Numbered from the stretch's first letter, positions 41,488 through 51,540 are shown. The stretch is 64,000 bases of DNA from JAGRCP01 sp942490705 (GCA_942490705.1 CALNXY010000002.1:186001-250000), one strand, 5' to 3'. The notes: generated from the sequence alone by a model not told the origin. Numbers and translations are program-made.

Positions 41488-44400
41488 TTACTCGGTTACC
41501 ACAAATGCCTCGCCTGCACCCCGTCCCCAGACCTCCGGGAAGTACATCTGCTCGGCATGAACCGGCAGCACACGATACTCGCCGGGCAGGCCCGCGCGTA
41601 GCTGGAATGTGTATTGGTAGGTGCCGGCCGGCAGGTAGGTAGCGAATAGCGCCAGCTTGTCATCACGCAGGTCCGTTGCCGTTGGCACCCACGCCTGCCA
41701 GGGCGAGACGGGATCATCGACCGTTTCGAAGTCCGGGCCAGACATCAGGGCGCTTTCCGTGGCCAGGCTGGTGTCGATGGGTTCCGTTCCGGCTGGGAAC
41801 GGCACCTCGACCAGCAAGTGGTAGAGATCCTGCGGCGCAACGATGGTTGTGGTCACGCTGATGACATCACCCACCGCAGCACCTGTGATTCGCTCACCCT
41901 CTTGCGTGGCAAAACGACGTTCGACCGCGATGCCGCGGTCACGCGGGCCGACGGCGAGTGCGTCAAGCGTATAACGCAGATCAGTCGTGTAGTACATTTG
42001 GCCACTGGCGTTGCTGCGTTCGAAGCGCAGCGTATTGATTTCGTCGCGCAGCAGATCCTCGACCGCCGATACCAACGTCGAGGGCTCGGCAATGTTCTCC
42101 GGCGCTACCTGGCCGCTGCCCATCTCAGCGTTATTGAGATCGACCGTCCACGCGTAGTCCGCCTGCAGTTCATCTGTGGCAGCCAGCCAGTCAGTCAGGG
42201 CAATAATGCTCCACGCAGTCTCTTGGGTGGTGGACCAGCGACCTGACTCCCGCGCACTCATAAGCCAGCGCACGACATTGCCAAGCAAGGGCTGTTCCGG
42301 ATCGAGGCGGATGAAGGTCTCGAGGATAATCGCCGTGCTGCGCAGATCGGTATTGAGTGTCTGAAAGTCGACCTCTTCCTCATGCCATGACGCGCCGCTG
42401 GCGCTGATCTGCGCGGCGCCAAAGAGATCATCCAGCAGCGTCTCGACGCGCGGGTCCGGCTCGGCGCCGTCGTTCATGTCGGCCAACGCCATGGCCAGGT
42501 AGGCCTGACCGTAGTGGCCCAAGCGTTCACGCACGTCGTAGAGCGTGGCGGCCCGTCCCGGATCTCCCTCACCCATTTCGGCCAGAACAAAGTGCATAAA
42601 GGCCAACTCGTTGAGCTGCCAGCTCTCACTGATGTCGTCGGGCGCCTGATACTGGCGCTCCAGATAGTCGACCGCTCTCTCCAGCGTGCCCTCTGGGACG
42701 GTGTAGCCCATCTCCTGGACCGTCCACAGGCCCCAGAGCACATAACTGCTAATGAAGGATGAGGAGGCTTCATTCGGCCAGTAGCCCCAGCCGCCGTCGG
42801 CATTTTGACGATTGGTCAGCATCTGTACGCCCACGCCCACCTGATAGGCTAGCTGATCGGCCAATGCCGGATCCTCGATGTCCAGTACGCGCAGCGTGCG
42901 AAGACTCAAGGCATTGGGCAGGAAGCGGCTGACGGTCTGCTCGTTACACTCGTAAGGATAGTGCTCGAGATAGGCGAGCCCGTCGACCATGCCCGCGGCC
43001 AGGCTTGGCTCCACGGTTACGATGAGCGCACCGTCTTCCGTTGCTTCTCCCGGCACGAGAACGGCCTCCGTACGGCCCTCCGGTGGCACCTGGCCCGCCG
43101 TGGAGACGGTCTCGGGCGTGACGTAGCGGTTGATGGGTATGGCGAGGCGCGTGGCATCCGCCGCAGTGCGGATTGCGGATTGGGGAGTTGGGATTTCGCC
43201 GCTTGCGCTGAAGGTCAGTTCGACCTCGGCAGCCTCGCCGTCGACCGTAATGGGCAGGTCGAAGCGCATTTGTTCGCCGGGTCCCAAATCTGCCGTGAAG
43301 TCGGTTGCACCATCGGCAGAGGCGCCATCTACCCCAATCGTCAGCTGCAAGTCTTCAACTGCGAATCGGGTCGTGTTGATGAGTACCGCGCCAATCTTGG
43401 CCCGGTCGCCGGCGGTGAAGAAGCGCGGCACGACCGGACGGATCTGCAAGTCCTTGGTGGCAGTCAACTCGTGGAGCCCGTCGCCCACGAGGGTTTCATC
43501 GGTGATCGCACGAACGACCAGAACCCAGGTGGTCAGATTGTCGGGTAGGGTCACGCTAAAGCTCGCCTGGCCCTGCTCATCTGTCAGCAGTGTGGCGTCC
43601 CAATAGGCCAGGTCCTGGAATTCTTCACGCACCTCCAGATTGGCGGAAGCGTCGCCGCCACCCCCACCGCCCTTGGGCCCTTCGGCCAGTTGCTGGCTCA
43701 AGCGGTCCTCGTTGATGACGAGGAGCGCGCCCGTGCGCACGCCCAGTGAGCGCCTGGCGTAGAAGACTTCGAGCAGACTGCGCGTATCTTGCCCCTCGCT
43801 CAGCGAGAAGATTGCCTTGTCGACGAGCGCGACCGACATTTCGGCATTGGGTACGGGCGCGCCAGTGGAGTCGGTCACGTCGATTGTGTAGCTGACCGTT
43901 TCACCGGGCGCCACTTCCGTCACGCCTTCGCTTGCAGACGGGGATGATCCCGCACGCTCGCCTTTGGCCGTCACCGCCAGCGTCAGCGTCTTTTCTGCCA
44001 CGTCAACGGGCAGCTCGACCATGCCGACACCCATGCCGGCAAAGGGGTTCGTCTCGTCGACACCCTTGACCAAGACTACGCTGACGAAGATGTTGGGAAT
44101 GGCGTCAGCCGTAATCGGAATCTCGAGCGTGGTGCTATTGGAGGCCAGCGTCAGCCGCCGTGCGTCGATCACGCCGCCTCGCTCGACGGTGACGAGGGCC
44201 TCGACCGGCCCCATGAAGGGGCTCGGGACGAGGATCTTTGCCGTGTCGCCGGGCGCATACTGATCCTTGTCCGTGACGAGTTCCAGCCGATCGTTGTTCT
44301 CGCGGGGCCAGGGCACGAAGTCGCCCTCGCCGCTGCTGGCATAGACAAAGGCCGCGCTGGCGGTGCGATTGCCTTGTGCGTCGACGCCCGCAGCCGTGAC

Positions 44401-47400
44401 CTGATATTGGCCGGCCTTTTCCGGCGTGAAGCTGATGGCCGCTACGCCGTCTCGATCAGTCGTGACGGTTGTGCTGTAGACTGGCGTACGTTCAACGTCA
44501 GTCTTCCAGACATATTCCCCATTTTCAAAAGTGTAGACGCTGTTCCACATGAATTCGTAAACGGCCACGTCCAGCGTCGCACCGGGATAGGGGGTGCTGT
44601 GGGGCGAACCCTGCGCCTCCAACGTGATGAGGTCGACGGGTGCGGGGTCACCCACAGGTACGACATAGCTTTGGGGGCTGATGCCGATGTAGAAATCGCT
44701 GGCGTGAACCGGGACGCTGACCCGATTCGAGACAAACTGATCGGCCGCGCTCTGAACCGTGGCATCAATGAGCCAGCGTTGCGAACCGAAGCCATCCAGG
44801 ATCGCCTCCGTCTCGATCAAGAAACGACCGGCTTCATCGGTCGACCCTTCGCCCTCCATGATGAGGCCGCCAAATGAGCTTGTGCGATACGGATCGTAGG
44901 ATTCTTCATCCGGGTCGTAGGTCTGGAAACTGTAGGATCGCCCGCTTGGCGCATCCGCCCATGTGAACACGTACGGTTCGCCAATGATGCGCCAGGTGAC
45001 CGGCGCGCCGACCAATGGGCCGCCGCTGAAGTAGGCTGCGTCCAGCGCCACGCGCACGGTCTCACCCCGGACATATTCGTCTTGCTCGGGCGTAAAGGTG
45101 ATCTCAAATTCCGGCTTGCGATAGGAGGCGACCTGAAAGCCGGCCCCGGCATAGAGGGGATTGGCCGCGCCCGTCTGAATCAACGCTTCCAGGTAATAGA
45201 AGCCGGTTGGCGCCTCGTCAGCTAGCTCGATAACGCCATTGAGCGTCCCGTGCTCGTTGGGCGAGAGCGTCTGTTTCTGGATCTCCTCGCCCCGCTCGTT
45301 GCGCACGGTGATGTCGACGGTGACGTCTAGACTGGGCAGACGATAGCCCTGGTCGGAGACTTCGCGCAGAATGCCCTTCCAGTATACGCTGTCGCCAGGA
45401 CGATAGATGGGGCGATCCGTATAAAAGAAGCTTTGGATGGACTGCTCGCCATATCCGCTCGGCAGGTCAAAGTTCCATGGCGCAATGCCCTCTGACCATT
45501 CCGTGGACGCCACAGCGAAGATGCTTTCGCCCGGCGCGCCGCTGACGGCCAAGACCGGCTCCCACGACTGTTCGCCTTGCACGCGGACTTCGGTCATCAC
45601 GATGCCGTCGGCATCGGTCACGCCTTCGGCCAGGATCTCCTTGCCGTTGCGGAAGGTAATGGGGGCGTCGGCCACAGACGTACCCGTGGCTAAATCGGTC
45701 AGCCAGGCCAGACTCTCGCCGATTTGACTCTGCTTGATGACCAGATTGTAGTTACTGATGATAATGACGTAATTGTCGAGCGTTGGGAGTGGCGTTCCCA
45801 GGTTTGGATCAACAGGCTCGGCTGTAGGCGGCCGTTCGATCTGGAGCAGGTAGGCGCCGGGCGGCAAATCGGTCCCCGCCTCGTCCTGGAGCTCAATCAG
45901 CCGTACGCCGACTTCATTGGTTGCCGCAGTAGCGGGATAGCTACGGGCCCAGATCCGGTGGGCCTCTGGATCGGGTATCTCATACTGTTGGAAGGCTTCC
46001 CACTGATTGGGACCGGCCAACTCATAAAGTTCATCCAGCGGCAGTCGGTAGAGCTCGGCGTCGACCGCAGCGACGTTGCGGTAGTAGGCGGCCACAACCG
46101 TCGTGGTAAAGGCCGTGAAGTGGGTAAAGCGCTCCAGGTCGGTTTCGATCAGGGCGGGGTAGTCGCCCGTGGTGAAGCTGAAGCGATAGTCTTCCCCCAA
46201 CGTGTTGCCGTAGGGGTCGCCGGTCTCGGCGCCAATGGTCACCGTATAAGCCGTCTGCGCTTCCTTGGGCCAATAAATCTGGATCTCACTGCCCTCGTAC
46301 TCGGTATAGTAGGAGATGACGTCGGTCGTCGTCGGGACTGGCGTTACGTTGATATAGGCGAGGGCAAGGGTGGGACTCAGCGGTGCGGTGAAATGAACGC
46401 GTACCATGTCATCGATCGGCACACCGCTGTCGCCGTCCAGGGGCATAGTGAAATCGACACTTGGCAGCGGGACCACGCGGAAGGCGCTCTGGACTGGCTC
46501 GCGCAGGTTGCCCTGCCCGCCGTCCGGTCGCGCCTCGGTCGAGACGTTGATCATGTAATCGGCGCTGATCTGCAGCGGCGCGTCGGGCGCAAAGGTAAAT
46601 TCGGTCAACCCTTCATTCCAGGCAATCTCACCGGCGACGATCGTTCCGTCGTCCTGACGCTCAAGGCGGAAGGCCTTGGCCGTGCTGTCAGGATCCATTG
46701 GCTGGCTGAAGGTGACGCGGATGTCAGTATCGGGTGCCACTGCTTCACCGCTTGGCCAGACTTCGGTCGCGATGGGGTTGGCGGTCGTGAAGCCAAACGC
46801 AAAGGGCGCCTCAAGGGCTACATCGTCAAAGGTTACCAATTCATCGATAGACACCTGGTAGGTCGTTCCGCCTGCAAGCGCTGGTTCCGGTGTGAAGGCG
46901 TAGACGCTTGTCGACACCCATTCGCCCTTTCCATCGACTGTGGGCTCGATACGCAGTGGCTGGGGCAGGTCGGCGCCTGCATCGATGCCCGTGAGGGGCA
47001 CAACCGGCCGGTTGAACATCACGACGATGCTTGTGTTGGCAGCGACATCCTGGGCGCCATCTGCCGGTGTCGTAGAGAGAACTGCCAGCGGCGTCGGTAC
47101 GGTTAGGCTCAGCTCAACCGGCGCGTTGCTGGCCTCGCCGTCAGCCCCAATCGCTGCGCGCAAGGTGAAGGTGTAGCGTTGACCCGGATCGGGTTGATCT
47201 GTAGGCGTGAAGGTGATGGTTGGGCCGTCGACCTTCACTGTACCGTCGAGGTCGGGGTTGACGACGAGAAACTCCTCGTTGCGTTCATGCATGGCGCGGT
47301 CGAAGGTCAAGACGACCGGCTCGCCTTGCCAGAGCGATCCATCCTCCGGTGTTGACGCGACGAGTACGGGCGGCGTCGCTTGCTGTGGCGTCACCGGCGT

Positions 47401-47505
47401 CGGCGTGGCGCGCACTTCCATGATGCCCAGGCCGATAAAGCCTACGAACAGGCCAATGAAGAGCGAGAGGGCAACGAATGCAATTGAGCGATTTTTACGC
47501 GACAT
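41488..47505 (-). CDS. Alpha-2-macroglobulin family protein with N-terminal Ig-like domains
   Basis: A 2005-residue envelope protein. A membrane helix near the N-terminus (SIAFVALSLFIGLFVGFIGLGIM) leads to about four SbsA/Big-type Ig domains (residues 45-460; repeated STPADGAQDVAANTSIVVMFNRP-like starts). The MG2-type domain (YRPGDSVYWKGILRE), further macroglobulin domains and the bait-region neighbourhood follow. The thioester site CNEQ (Cys1520-Gln1523, PYECNEQTVSRF) is intact in a helical toroid (GGWGYWPNEA). Such proteins trap proteases and protect the envelope. It lies downstream of a PBP1C-like gene on the same strand, the arrangement known for yfhM/pbpC in proteobacteria. AAGGAT precedes the ATG. 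A short stretch near 43163-43192 comes from a dispersed repeat. Confidence 0.95.
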   Translation of the reverse strand: MSRKNRSIAFVALSLFIGLFVGFIGLGIMEVRATPTPVTPQQATPPVLVASTPEDGSLWQGEPVVLTFDRAMHERNEEFLVVNPDLDGTVKVDGPTITFTPTDQPDPGQRYTFTLRAAIGADGEASNAPVELSLTVPTPLAVLSTTPADGAQDVAANTSIVVMFNRPVVPLTGIDAGADLPQPLRIEPTVDGKGEWVSTSVYAFTPEPALAGGTTYQVSIDELVTFDDVALEAPFAFGFTTANPIATEVWPSGEAVAPDTDIRVTFSQPMDPDSTAKAFRLERQDDGTIVAGEIAWNEGLTEFTFAPDAPLQISADYMINVSTEARPDGGQGNLREPVQSAFRVVPLPSVDFTMPLDGDSGVPIDDMVRVHFTAPLSPTLALAYINVTPVPTTTDVISYYTEYEGSEIQIYWPKEAQTAYTVTIGAETGDPYGNTLGEDYRFSFTTGDYPALIETDLERFTHFTAFTTTVVAAYYRNVAAVDAELYRLPLDELYELAGPNQWEAFQQYEIPDPEAHRIWARSYPATAATNEVGVRLIELQDEAGTDLPPGAYLLQIERPPTAEPVDPNLGTPLPTLDNYVIIISNYNLVIKQSQIGESLAWLTDLATGTSVADAPITFRNGKEILAEGVTDADGIVMTEVRVQGEQSWEPVLAVSGAPGESIFAVASTEWSEGIAPWNFDLPSGYGEQSIQSFFYTDRPIYRPGDSVYWKGILREVSDQGYRLPSLDVTVDITVRNERGEEIQKQTLSPNEHGTLNGVIELADEAPTGFYYLEALIQTGAANPLYAGAGFQVASYRKPEFEITFTPEQDEYVRGETVRVALDAAYFSGGPLVGAPVTWRIIGEPYVFTWADAPSGRSYSFQTYDPDEESYDPYRTSSFGGLIMEGEGSTDEAGRFLIETEAILDGFGSQRWLIDATVQSAADQFVSNRVSVPVHASDFYIGISPQSYVVPVGDPAPVDLITLEAQGSPHSTPYPGATLDVAVYEFMWNSVYTFENGEYVWKTDVERTPVYSTTVTTDRDGVAAISFTPEKAGQYQVTAAGVDAQGNRTASAAFVYASSGEGDFVPWPRENNDRLELVTDKDQYAPGDTAKILVPSPFMGPVEALVTVERGGVIDARRLTLASNSTTLEIPITADAIPNIFVSVVLVKGVDETNPFAGMGVGMVELPVDVAEKTLTLAVTAKGERAGSSPSASEGVTEVAPGETVSYTIDVTDSTGAPVPNAEMSVALVDKAIFSLSEGQDTRSLLEVFYARRSLGVRTGALLVINEDRLSQQLAEGPKGGGGGGDASANLEVREEFQDLAYWDATLLTDEQGQASFSVTLPDNLTTWVLVVRAITDETLVGDGLHELTATKDLQIRPVVPRFFTAGDRAKIGAVLINTTRFAVEDLQLTIGVDGASADGATDFTADLGPGEQMRFDLPITVDGEAAEVELTFSASGEIPTPQSAIRTAADATRLAIPINRYVTPETVSTAGQVPPEGRTEAVLVPGEATEDGALIVTVEPSLAAGMVDGLAYLEHYPYECNEQTVSRFLPNALSLRTLRVLDIEDPALADQLAYQVGVGVQMLTNRQNADGGWGYWPNEASSSFISSYVLWGLWTVQEMGYTVPEGTLERAVDYLERQYQAPDDISESWQLNELAFMHFVLAEMGEGDPGRAATLYDVRERLGHYGQAYLAMALADMNDGAEPDPRVETLLDDLFGAAQISASGASWHEEEVDFQTLNTDLRSTAIILETFIRLDPEQPLLGNVVRWLMSARESGRWSTTQETAWSIIALTDWLAATDELQADYAWTVDLNNAEMGSGQVAPENIAEPSTLVSAVEDLLRDEINTLRFERSNASGQMYYTTDLRYTLDALAVGPRDRGIAVERRFATQEGERITGAAVGDVISVTTTIVAPQDLYHLLVEVPFPAGTEPIDTSLATESALMSGPDFETVDDPVSPWQAWVPTATDLRDDKLALFATYLPAGTYQYTFQLRAGLPGEYRVLPVHAEQMYFPEVWGRGAGEAFVVTE
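43163..43192. repeat. Dispersed AATCCGCAATCCGCA-type repeat, copy 4, inside the A2M gene
   Basis: On the minus strand the coding sequence CCCAACTCCCCAATCCGCAA continues TCCGCACTGC, matching the words of the intergenic copy at 16071 (CAACTC, CAATCCGCAATC). It encodes PTPQSAIRTA within a loop between GEI and ADATRLAI without shifting the frame. Confidence 0.5.
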
Positions 47506-47795
47506 GGTGGCTATCCTTCACCGCCAATCGGCGGCGTCGTGACAAGATCGATCGATACATCGAGAGTGTTGCAGAGCGTTGCCCTCCCCTTCACGAGAGT
47601 CAAGCTGGCGGGGTCGAGCAAGTTGAGGGAGGCGCTGCGTGGAAGCCATCGGTGCACCCTCAAAGTATAGCATAGTTTCGCGCAAATTTACCGTCTATTC
47701 CGGACCGAAGCCAGACCAGATCATGATAGTCTCATCAGACGTCTAATTCGCGTAGTCACGGGTGGGCCGAGAGTCTCAGGGGCACCCGGCGCTCA
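47506..47795. other. Gap between the PBP1C and A2M genes
   Basis: 290 bases with no convincing coding sequence or terminator. The ribosome site of the A2M gene is at its end. Both flanking genes run minus, so read-through from the PBP1C gene is possible. Confidence 0.4.
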
Positions 47796-50324
47796 TCAAT
47801 TGCCGCGCACGGTTTCCTCAAATTGATCGGCCGCTGCGACCGAGACTGTGGCGATTTCTGAACGGACGGTTGGGCTACCCGCTGCAGGTTCGCCTTCCAG
47901 CCAAATTTCGTGATCGCCAGCCTCCAGCACCCACCAGCCTTCTATACGAGCGACGTCTTCTGCCTGGGTCAGCACCGCACCGTCCACAACCAGGCGCAAG
48001 GCTGCCCACTGCACGCCGTCTGCCACGTAACCGCTCACGCCGATGCGCTGGCTCTCCAGCGGCCGGCCGGGATGAAGCTGGAATGCAGACAGGTTGGCAG
48101 GAGCATCCAGTCGCAGCGCTGGGCGTGTGGAGCCGAGCGTGGGATTCTCCGCAACATCGCGTGCTGCGTGGTGCGTTTCGTGAAGTATCCGGCTTTCCGC
48201 CCAATCGTCATACTCTGGCGGCAGTACCCAGCGGACCTGACCATCGATGCGCTGAAACTGTGTGTCGGGCCTGGTCGGCTCCGTGCCGGCGATGAAGCGC
48301 TCGGTGCGTAGGCGCTGGCAATCGGGCGTTGGCAGCAGACCGCTGGGCGCACAAATTTGTTGCTCCGTGATGGCTGCGGGTCGCTGGAAGTCACCCGGCG
48401 GCTCTGGATGGACGGCAAGCATGATGTCGCGCCAGATCGGGCCTGCTCCGGTCAAGCCATTGACCCCGATCATTGGCGCATTGTCGCTATTGCCCACCCA
48501 GACGCCGACAATGTGGGTGGGCGAGTAACCTACCGTCCAATTGTCGCGCCAGTCGGTCGTCGTCCCAGTTTTGACGGCCGCCGGGAAGGGCAGGTCCAGC
48601 ATGGAGCCCTCGCCAAATGCAGGCATGCGCGCCACCGGATCCGACAAGATGTCGGTGATGAGATAGGCCGTCGCCGGATCGATGACAGCGTCCGCTTCCG
48701 GCAGCACGTCGCGATCGGAGCATTCGACAGTTGACGCTTGACAATCATCAATCGTCAATTGTCGAATCGCCTGGGGATGCAAGGGCTTGCCGTCGTCCAG
48801 CATGCCGTATGCTGCCGCCAATTCCAACAGCCTCACCTCGCCGCCGCCCAGGGTAAGAGCCAGGCCATAGTCCCCCGTGAAGCTGGATATGCCGGCTTGG
48901 GCAGCCAATCGGCGCAGCGTCTCCACGCCGATTCGTTCCAGCACCTTCACGGCCGGTATGTTGTAGCTGGCAGCAAGCGCAGTACGGACGCTCACCGGGC
49001 CGTGAAAGGTGCGGTCGTAATTGAGCGGCGTATAGGGCTCCGTCTCGCCCGCAGGTGTGCTGCTGTAAAAGGTCGTGGGCAGATCGGCAATGATGTCGGC
49101 AGGCGTCAGGGGCGTCCGGCCTGCTGCGGCGCTCCAGGCCGGGTCCATGGCCGCGGCATAGGTCAGGGGCTTGATTGCGCTGCCGGGCTGGCGCAGGCTG
49201 AGCGCAGCATTGACGTTGCCCTGAATTGCGGCATCGAAATAGTCGGGGCTGCCCGCCATGGCCAGAATGTCGCCACTCGCTGCGTCGAGAACGACCGCGG
49301 CCGCATTGCTGATGCGCCGGTTGGGGTCAGTCGTATCGTCACAGAGGCCGGGCGTGCGACAGTTGAGCAGATCCAGCCGTTGCGTGATCGAGCGTTCCAC
49401 CGCCTGTTGCAGATCAAGATCGAGCGTGGTTGTCACCGTCAGGCCGCCTGCGCGCAGCGCTTCAGATCCCAGGCTGCGCGCCAGTTCATCCTGCACATAC
49501 ATGACGAAGTGGGGCGCGTTGATTGCAAAGAGATTGGAGCGATAGCGTAGCGGTTCTTGGTCAATCAGGACCATCTCTTCGTCGCTGAGATAGCCGTCAT
49601 CGCGCAGCAGACGCAGAACGGTTTGCTGGCGCGCTTTGGCCACCTCGGGCTGGTTGAGCGGGTTGTAGCCGCCGGGGTATTGGATCAACCCGGCCAGCAA
49701 CGCGCATTCGCCCCGACTGAGGTGGGCGGCCGGCTTGCCAAAGAAGACTTGGGCTGCGGCCTCAATGCCAAAGGCAAAGTTGCCATAGTAGGTCTGGTTC
49801 AAGTAGAGGGCCAGCAATTCGTCTTTCGTGTAGCGAGAGTCGAGGCGCCAGGCCAGCCAAGCTTCGCGCAGCTTTCGCTCATAGGTTGGGGCCAGACGTT
49901 CACTGGGCTCGAGCAGCAGCATGCGCGCCAGCTGTTGGGTAATGGTGCTGGCTCCGCTGACGATCTCGCCGCTGCGGGCGTTTTGGACTGCCGCACGAAG
50001 AATAGCGACCGGGTCAACGCCAGGATGCAGATAGAAGTGGCCATCTTCTGTGGCGATGGTGGCATCCTGACACGTTTGCGGAATCTCCTCCAGCGTGAGG
50101 TTGATCTGCTTGCCGGCGTCAGGATCGATCACTTCGTAGAGCAGCCGGCCATTGCGGTCGAGGATGCGTGTCGTCGGACGTACGACGCGTTGCTCAAGCG
50201 CGCTGACCGGCGGCAGATCGGCGAACAACCAGCCATATAGGGCCAAGCCACTGCCAACGAGCAGCGCGCCAAAGCAGAGTGCCGCGAGCAGAATCGATTT
50301 GCGCTGGAACCGGAGGCGTCTCAT
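47796..50324 (-). CDS. pbpC: Penicillin-binding protein 1C-like bifunctional transglycosylase/transpeptidase
   Basis: An 842-residue class A PBP. One N-terminal membrane helix (SILLAALCFGALLVGSGLALYGWLF) is followed by a GT51 domain with EDGHFYLHPGVDP and GASTITQQLAR. The transpeptidase has GSAIKPLT (Ser382-x-x-Lys385), SYNIPAVKV (SxN) and KTGTTTDWRDNW. A C-terminal domain (QICAPSGLLPTPDCQ ... FQLHPGRPLESQRI) is of the PBP1C type. It polymerises and cross-links peptidoglycan. I chose the ATG at 50322-50324; the upstream frame lacks similarity. Between PHPQAIRQ and DRDVLPEADA there is an in-frame insertion of about 15 residues encoded by a palindromic repeat. It is followed by the A2M gene, its common partner. 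Confidence 0.93.
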   Translation of the reverse strand: MRRLRFQRKSILLAALCFGALLVGSGLALYGWLFADLPPVSALEQRVVRPTTRILDRNGRLLYEVIDPDAGKQINLTLEEIPQTCQDATIATEDGHFYLHPGVDPVAILRAAVQNARSGEIVSGASTITQQLARMLLLEPSERLAPTYERKLREAWLAWRLDSRYTKDELLALYLNQTYYGNFAFGIEAAAQVFFGKPAAHLSRGECALLAGLIQYPGGYNPLNQPEVAKARQQTVLRLLRDDGYLSDEEMVLIDQEPLRYRSNLFAINAPHFVMYVQDELARSLGSEALRAGGLTVTTTLDLDLQQAVERSITQRLDLLNCRTPGLCDDTTDPNRRISNAAAVVLDAASGDILAMAGSPDYFDAAIQGNVNAALSLRQPGSAIKPLTYAAAMDPAWSAAAGRTPLTPADIIADLPTTFYSSTPAGETEPYTPLNYDRTFHGPVSVRTALAASYNIPAVKVLERIGVETLRRLAAQAGISSFTGDYGLALTLGGGEVRLLELAAAYGMLDDGKPLHPQAIRQLTIDDCQASTVECSDRDVLPEADAVIDPATAYLITDILSDPVARMPAFGEGSMLDLPFPAAVKTGTTTDWRDNWTVGYSPTHIVGVWVGNSDNAPMIGVNGLTGAGPIWRDIMLAVHPEPPGDFQRPAAITEQQICAPSGLLPTPDCQRLRTERFIAGTEPTRPDTQFQRIDGQVRWVLPPEYDDWAESRILHETHHAARDVAENPTLGSTRPALRLDAPANLSAFQLHPGRPLESQRIGVSGYVADGVQWAALRLVVDGAVLTQAEDVARIEGWWVLEAGDHEIWLEGEPAAGSPTVRSEIATVSVAAADQFEETVRGN
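48722..48767. repeat. 46-bp palindromic repeat inserted in frame in pbpC (copy 5)
   Basis: Left arm 48722-48742 and right arm 48747-48767 are 21-bp inverted repeats matching at 18 positions, with a 4-base loop. ATTCGACA and TTGACG are shared by both arms. On the coding strand it gives RQLTIDDCQASTVEC. The right arm's TTGACGATTGA also forms the end of pyrK. Confidence 0.8.
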
Positions 50325-50550
50325 GCTGATGCAACGTGCGAAAATGGCGACGTGTTCCGCGTGCGTCTTGCAGGATTTCAGCTGCCAGGATCCGCACGCT
50401 CGGCGACCGCCCACGGGCAATGCCACCCCACGTATGTCGCGCCAATTTCGATCCGTTCACGCTACCCGTTGGCAAGAAATCATGATATGCTCAACCCTTG
50501 GCCAAGACTGGCCTGATTGGTATGTGTTTTAAGCCCACGGAGCCCCTTTA

Positions 50551-51540
50551 ATGATGCTGCTGGTTGCTTTCTCGAATGAACGCTTGGCAGACGCTGCTGC
50601 GCTGCTGGCGGTTCGTCACCGTGCCGAGCGGCGCATCCACTCACTGCTGCCGGCGCGCTTTGAGAATGTCGAAAATACGGCGCACGCGCTGGACGCATTG
50701 CGGCGCCACCGAACGGGCGGCATCGCAGTGCTTGATGGCGACGAACTAGGTGGCTATCTGATCGGCAAGGCCGGCGAAACCGCGCTCATAGGGCGCACGG
50801 TCTGGTTCACGCCCGAGAGCTATGCGCTGGCGGCCGCGGCATCGCCCGAACTGCTACGTGATCTCTACGCCGCCCAGGCCGAACATTGGATTGATCAGGG
50901 CTACTTCAATCACTACGCCATGGCCGCGGCTGACTCGCCCCTGCTCGATGCATGGCTGAAGCTGGGGTTTGCGTACCAGCAGACGTACGCATTGATGCCG
51001 CTTGCCGCGGCTGAAGCTGCGCCAGCGCTGGCAGGCGTGACCTTCCGGCCCGCCCGCCCCACGGATGCGCCGGCACTGGCCGCCATGGCCCATCTCACTG
51101 CCGGCCACCAGACCCATGCTCCCGTTTTTGCGCCGGCGCCGCCCGATTACGTAGATGAACTACGCGCAGGCTATGCAGGGCTCGCGCAGGGGGAGAACGG
51201 CGTTACGGCCTGGCTGGCGTTGCAGGACGAAGAGATTTTGGCCGTCCAGGCCTACTATCCTGTCGTATCCGAACCGAACAACTTGCTCTCCGACGAGGGC
51301 TGGATCGAATTGGCCGCCGCCACAACACTACCGGCCGTACGCGGTCAGGGAATTGGTCGTGCACTAACGGCACATGGTCTGCAGTGGGCGCGTGAGGCCG
51401 GCTACACCGTCTGCCTGTGTGACTGGCGCGTAGCCAACCTGTTGGCTTCGCGCTTCTGGCCGCGCCGGGGCTTTGCGCCGGTCTACTATCGATTGGAGCG
51501 GCGCATCGACCCGCGCGTGGCATGGGCGCGGGTTAGTTGA
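50551..51540 (+). CDS. GNAT family acetyltransferase
   Basis: A 329-residue cytoplasmic protein. The C-terminal GNAT domain is clear: TFRPARPTDAPALAAMAHLT starts it near residue 165. It also has IELAAATTLPAVRGQGIGRALTAHGLQWAREAG (acetyl-CoA P-loop R/Q-x-x-G-x-G) and WRVANLLASRFWPRRGFAPVYYRLERR. The N-terminal half (FSNERLADAAALLAVRHRAER ... GGIAVLDGDELGGYLIG) looks like a degenerate second GNAT fold. GGAG about 9 bases before the ATG is a good ribosome site. It diverges from pbpC. The acyl acceptor is unknown. Confidence 0.88.
   Translation: MMLLVAFSNERLADAAALLAVRHRAERRIHSLLPARFENVENTAHALDALRRHRTGGIAVLDGDELGGYLIGKAGETALIGRTVWFTPESYALAAAASPELLRDLYAAQAEHWIDQGYFNHYAMAAADSPLLDAWLKLGFAYQQTYALMPLAAAEAAPALAGVTFRPARPTDAPALAAMAHLTAGHQTHAPVFAPAPPDYVDELRAGYAGLAQGENGVTAWLALQDEEILAVQAYYPVVSEPNNLLSDEGWIELAAATTLPAVRGQGIGRALTAHGLQWAREAGYTVCLCDWRVANLLASRFWPRRGFAPVYYRLERRIDPRVAWARVS

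Noticed and set aside
45724..47106. 460-codon open frame on the plus strand
   Set aside because: It lies wholly opposite the alpha-2-macroglobulin gene, has no recognisable domain or ribosome site, and its Arg/Gly-rich composition is typical of an antisense shadow.
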